Shown here: piece after piece, positions 59,336 to 64,000 of the stretch
How positions within the stretch are numbered: position 1 is the first letter of the stretch
How the letters are laid out: every line of letters starts with the position of its first letter
Origin: Phascolarctos cinereus
Lineage: Eukaryota; Chordata; Mammalia; Diprotodontia; Phascolarctidae
Length of the DNA stretch: 64,000 nt
Direction of reading: 5' to 3'
Assembly (NCBI RefSeq): GCF_002099425.1
Contig: NW_018344037.1
Span: forward strand, 8,021,001 to 8,085,000
Position numbers and translations under genes: made by a program
Notes under the pieces: generated by a model
Seen by the model: only the letters and a program-made list of their open reading frames with translations
The model's database searches: none
What the model was told of the DNA's origin: nothing

Positions 59336-59887
59336 AATATTGTCATAACCTCCTGACTCATATTTTGCCTGCAGTCTTTACTCCTTCTTCTGCCCAAATA
59401 ATCTCCCTCAGGCTCTGCTATGATAATATTTTTTTTCTCAAAAAATAATACTGGATCTCTATTGACTATCTTATGCTATAATGGAAATGAAACTGTACCA
59501 CAAACCAGCAGACCTTGTTTGTATCCTACTTCTGCAACTTAGGAGTGGTGAAACCAGGAGCAAATCTTAGTTTTGTCATCTGTTAAATAAGGATAATAAT
59601 ACTGGTATCTCCCAAGGAAAGCATTTTGAAAAGCTCATCATTCTATGGAACACACAGCTATAACTTCTGATTCTAGCAAAAAAAAAAAAGGCCATTCATA
59701 ATCAGGCTCTATTCTTTTTATTAACTTTTATTTATATATTTATGTTTTTTATCACAATCATTTCCCAGTGTCACTCATTGAACATCTTCCAGTAGGAAAG
59801 TGAAAAAGGTAAAACAAAATTGACCAATAAAGAAGTCACAAGTGTCAGTGTATGTGAAAAAAAAAAAGAAAAAAGATAAAGAAAAAA
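59336..59887 (+). mobile_element. 3'-transduced segment of the HAL1
   Basis: Lies between the HAL1's own 3' end and the enclosing target duplication. Contains an old MIR fragment (59478-59640: 'gtcatctgttaaataaggat', 'aataatactggtatctccc') and other single-copy sequence. It ends with AATAAA (59826-59831), 25 bases, then an A-rich tail (59857-59887). This is the order expected if HAL1 transcription read through its own signal and used a genomic one downstream at the source locus. Confidence 0.8.
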
Positions 59888-60873
59888 AAATTCCTTCTAT
59901 GACACAAATGTGGTGCTGATACATTAATCAGGAAGAGGAAAAAATAGAGACAGAAAACTAGACCAATTTCCCTAATGAATATTGAAGTAAAAGTTTTAAA
60001 TAAAATATCAGCAAGGAATTTAGAGCAATAAATCACAAAGATAATACACTATGAGCAGGTGGGATTTATACCAGGAATTCAGGTCTAGTTCTATATTAGG
60101 AAAACTACAAGCATAATTAACCATATAAATAACAAAAATCATATGATTTCATCAGTAGACATAGAAAAAGCTTTTGACAAAATGCATCACCCATTCCTAC
60201 TAAAAACTCTAGAGAACATGAATGAATCATTCATTAAAATAGGTAGTATCTACGTAAAACCATCAGAAAACATTATCTGTAAGGGAAATAAGCAAAGAGT
60301 CTTCCCAATTAAACAGGGATAAAGCAAGAATGGCCATCATCACCATTATTATTCAATATTGTACTAGAAATGTACTAAAAATAGTGATAAGAGAAGAAAA
60401 AAACAGATTGGAGGAATTAGAATGGGCAATGAGGAAAGAAAATTATCACCCTGTAAATGATATGATGGTATACTTGGAGAATCCTAGAGAATCAACTAAA
60501 AAACTAGTGGAAATAACAACTTTAGCAAAGTTGCAAGATACAAAATACATACACATAAATCATCATCATTTCAATATATTACCAACAAAGTACAGCAGTA
60601 AGAGATAGAAAGAGAAACTCCATTTAAAATGACTATACAATATAAGATATTTGGGAGCCTACCTGCCAAGACAAGTCCAGGAACTATATGAATATAGTTA
60701 CAAAACACTTTTCACATAAATAAAGTCAAATCTAAACAATTGGAGAAAAATTAATTGCTCATGGGTAAACTGAGCCAATATAATAGAAATGATAATTCAT
60801 TGTTAATTAATATATTTATTCAGTGCCATATCAGTCAAGCTGCCAAAAATTATTTCATAGAGCTAGAAAGAAT

Positions 60874-62287
60874 ATTTTTTTTTAACTGTAAATGCTATTT
60901 ATTTGGCTGAAAAGCCATGAACTGGTTGAGGTGATGGGCTCTCTGGCTGTGGTTGTCTAGGGACCCTCAATGCTTGCTGAATTAGCTTGGGGGGCAGGGA
61001 GAGGTGATGACAATGCACCCTTTCCTTCCTATTCCACCCAGTTCTTGAAAGATTCAAGGCATAAGGGAAAATTGGAAAACAAGGAGCAGATTGGGGGGAA
61101 AGTCCAATGTTTAAACCCTAGCTCAGGTTCAGGGTAGATCAAGGCTCCTTCCTTGGCTTCTTCTCAGTGCCCCATTACAGCTGGGAAGAGGTCCAAGGTA
61201 GCCAGAAAGCTAAGGAACTTATCCGGCCCTCATCTTTGCCCCCAGTAATTTTTGAGTAGAGAGGGACTCAGAGGTAGCTACTGAGAAGGGGATCTGTTGC
61301 TCCTTTGTCATCACCAGGCTTTCCCCAAATCTGCACCTGCTTCAGGGATATCCCAATCCTGAAGGCTGCCCTTGAAAAAAAGTGAAATCCTGGCCTGTAG
61401 CTCATCCAGTCTTCAGGGGCCCCTCAAGGGCCAGCGGCTCAAAGGGTGACTGATCAAAGGCTCTCATCAGTCAAGGTGCTATAAAGCCCATAGCTCCGTC
61501 TGGAGATTCAGTAAACTGAGGCCCCCGCACTGTTTGTCTACCAAGGTGTAGACGGGGACTATTGGTATATGGGCCCCTCAGCCCTGATAGACCACATCTA
61601 CATTTTCTTCTCTGTGTGATAATCTGGGCTGTGATCTCTCCCAAGACAGGGACCTCATATTTTCCTTCCTGGGCTTTCTCCACAGAGCCCAATCCAGGGT
61701 CCTGGGTGAGCACTAAGCATGCTCCAAGATTTGGCTATGTGGAGAGGCACCTCTAACTAACTCTTGCTTAGGTCCAGGACTTCTCTAGATCAGATATGTG
61801 ACCCTGAGGAAGCCTGTGAACATGGGAGAAGCAGAAGAGAAAGGGTTCAATAGGCTCCATACAACTGCTGGTGTCTAATAAGTGCACAGGGGTTTCTACT
61901 TGGCAGGAGCCATCAAGTCTATTTTCTCTACTCCCCATAGACATGATCAGGTCATGCCGAATAACAGGTTTGCTTCCAAAACCAGACACTTCTTGGGTTA
62001 GGTGTCACAGTGGCTTCTTCAGGGGGCACCAAGTAGTGCCAGGGTAGAGAAGGCAATGGGTGGATTTAAACCTTGTGGGGTCCTGCTGCAGGCTGAAGGC
62101 ACCACCCATGCTCATCAAGTTCCAAGGATTCTCTGGGCTGCTGTAGCTCAAGGTGATCTGCTATCCTGTGTACCTAGCCTTCTTTCTCCTGCCTCTGTGA
62201 CTTTGTCCAGAGTCTGCCCTCATGCTGGGAGTGCATCGTACTCAGTTTACTTCAGAATCCTGTCTTCAAGGCCATCTCCTCAGGACA
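60874..62287 (-). pseudogene. Processed retrocopy of an unidentified host mRNA
   Basis: A 1.4-kb block, visibly richer in G and C than its L1 surroundings. Read on the minus strand it ends with AATAAA (complement of 60898-60903), 14 bases and a 9-base A-tail (60875-60883). The target duplication AGCTAGAAAGAAT (60861-60873) versus AGCTAGAGAGAAT (62288-62300) encloses it, and L1 ORF2 reads on across it. These are the marks of an L1-copied mRNA without introns. Longest minus frames: 61768-61989 (73 codons, SGFGSKPVIRHDLIMSMGSR and LDGSCQVETPVHLLDTSS) and 61471-61713 (80 codons, GKYEVPVLGEITAQIITQ and GPQFTESPDGAMGFIAP). Stops separate them, so it is likely dead. I do not recognise the parent gene; much of the copy may be 3' UTR. 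Confidence 0.82.
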
Positions 62288-62330
62288 AGCTAGAGAGAAT
62301 CTTAACAAAATTAATCTGGAAGTACAAAAG

Positions 62331-62510
<180 letters not shown>

Positions 62511-63689
62511 ATATAGGGAATCAATGAAAATAAAAAAGGAAGGAAGGTGACCTAGTCATTCATGATCTCAAACTGTATTATAAAGTGGTAATTATCAAAA
62601 TACTCTGATACTGGTTAAGAAATACAGTGGTGCATCAGTGAAATAGATTAGGTGCATAATAAATGCAGTAAATTATCATAGTCATTTAGTGTTTGATCCA
62701 AACTTTTTAGGACAAAAAGTTATTATTTGACAAAAACTGCTAGGAAAACTGGAAAACAATATGGCAGAAACTAGGTATAGATGAATATCTTATACCACAT
62801 ACTGAGATACAGTCAAAAAGGATACATGATTTAGACATAAAGGGTGATATTATAAGCAAATTAAGAGAACATGGAATAGTTTAACAGTCAGATCTATGGA
62901 TAAGGAAAGAATTTAGAGCCAAACATGATATGGATAGCATTACAAAGTACCAATGAATAATTTTATCATGTAAAATGTAAAAGTTCTTTGCACAAACAAT
63001 ATAACCAAAATTAGACGGAAAGCAGAAAAATAGGGGGAGGGCTATTATCACAATTATCTCTGATAAAGGCCTCATTTCTCAAATATATAGAGAACTGAGT
63101 CAAACTTATAAGAATAAAAATCTTTCCCCAATTGATAAATGGTCAAGGGATTCACAAATGGGCAGTTTTCAGAAGAAGAAAGAAAAAATGCACTAAATCA
63201 CTACTGATAAGGGAAAAGCAAATTAAAACAACTCTAAGGTTTCACTTCACATTTATCAAATTGGCTAATAAGACAGAAAAGGAAAATAACAAATGTTGAA
63301 AAGGATTTGGGAAAATTGGGACACTAATGTCCTCTTGGTGGAGTTGTGAACTGATCTAATCATTCTCAGAGCAATTTTGAACTATGCTCAAAGTACTACA
63401 AAACTGTTCATACCTTTTGACATAGAAATATCACTACTAGTTCTGTATCCCAAAGAAATCTGAGAAAAGGAAAAGGACCTGTATGTACCCAAATATTTAC
63501 AGGAGCTCTTTCTGTGGTAACAAAGAATTGGAAATTGAGGGGTTGCCCATAAATTGGGGAATGACTGAACAAATTATATGATTATGATAAAATATTATTG
63601 TGCCATAAGGAATGATAAGCAGACTGCTTTCAGAAAAACCTGAACTAACATAAGCTGTAAAATTGCAAGGAGTTGGTAAATGTAGTATT

Positions 63690-64000
63690 CTATGCAAAGA
63701 ACAGAAAGGAAGTCACTGTAACAGTGTGTAGAGGAGAGTAAGATGTAAGAATTTAGGAAAAGTACTAAGGAGTCAGATTATGGAGGACTTAAAAAGGAAA
63801 GAGAAAATGTTACATTTACTAGTAGAAGTAATATAGAGCCACTGGGGTTTACTGAATAAGAATTTGGTAGGGAGGGGCATGGTGAGATCAGCACTTAAAG
63901 AAGATCATTTTGAGAGCTTAATATAAACTGGAGTGGAGAGACATGTAACAAGGAAACCAACTAGAGTGCTATTACTGTATCCAAATGTGATGTGTTAAGG
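63690..64000 (-). mobile_element. L2 LINE 3' UTR, running off the window
   Basis: 'gtcactgtaacagtgtgtag', 'gattatggaggacttaaaaa', 'atatagagccactggggttt', 'gatcattttgagagcttaat', 'taaactggagtggagagaca', 'gagtgctattactgtatcc': reversed L2 3' UTR, continuing beyond the right edge. Confidence 0.65.

Larger units (their letters stand above)
55852..59887 (+). mobile_element. HAL1 with 3' transduction, inserted in L1 ORF2
   Basis: A full HAL1 from a G-rich start with 'gcaaagatgacagagtaaat' (a changed 'ccaagatggcagag'), through 5' UTR, ORF1 and a long 3' UTR to its own end 'gtgaatgttgaaaactaaaa' plus AATAAATAAA (59305-59318). It then continues into about 0.5 kb of unrelated sequence and a separate A-tail. 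The perfect 12-bp target duplication AAATTCCTTCTA (55840-55851 and 59888-59899) encloses the whole unit and, when collapsed, restores the ORF2 sequence NSFYDT. A solo LTR lies inside the 5' UTR. Confidence 0.88.

Overview
This window is a gene-poor, AT-rich stretch of a marsupial nuclear genome. It looks intergenic or deep-intronic, and I found no functional protein-coding gene, rRNA, tRNA or CRISPR array. The marsupial assignment rests on the repeats: tRNA-related SINEs that end in the same sequence as a BovB-like RTE LINE, very abundant L1 3' ends of the marsupial type, L1-derived elements that carry ORF1 without ORF2 (HAL1-like), and many old L2 and MIR/CORE-SINE copies. The SINEs resemble the WSINE1-type family I associate with Australian marsupials rather than the common Monodelphis SINE. 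That last step is inference from memory; no database search was possible.

Layout. From 1 to 8.4 kb: single-copy AT-rich DNA with three L1 3' ends, L2 and MIR fossils, a large microsatellite and a perfect 47-bp tandem duplication. From 8.7 to 12.1 kb: one nearly full-length BovB-like RTE on the minus strand, broken by two SINEs and followed by a SINE dimer. From 12.5 to 28 kb: scattered L1/L2/MIR/SINE fossils, a ~520-bp polypyrimidine tract, and several long stretches with nothing recognisable. From 28.3 to 40.8 kb: a cluster of HAL1/L1 elements all on the plus strand, including one HAL1 inside another, a 2.5-kb HAL1, and a 3-kb L1 that is 5'-complete but has almost all of ORF2 removed. From 41 to 54.9 kb: SINEs, L2 copies (one apparently duplicated locally), an old HAL1, L1 ends, and a GATA/GACA array.

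From about 55.0 to 63.7 kb one decayed L1 ORF2 has been opened repeatedly by later insertions. These are a SINE; a 4-kb HAL1 that carries about 0.5 kb of foreign downstream sequence (a 3' transduction with its own AATAAA, A-tail and 12-bp target-site duplication) and itself contains a solo ERV LTR; and a 1.4-kb minus-strand processed retrocopy of an unidentified host mRNA with a 13-bp target-site duplication. These nested events are the most informative part of the window. Long open reading frames elsewhere come from microsatellites or decayed transposons.
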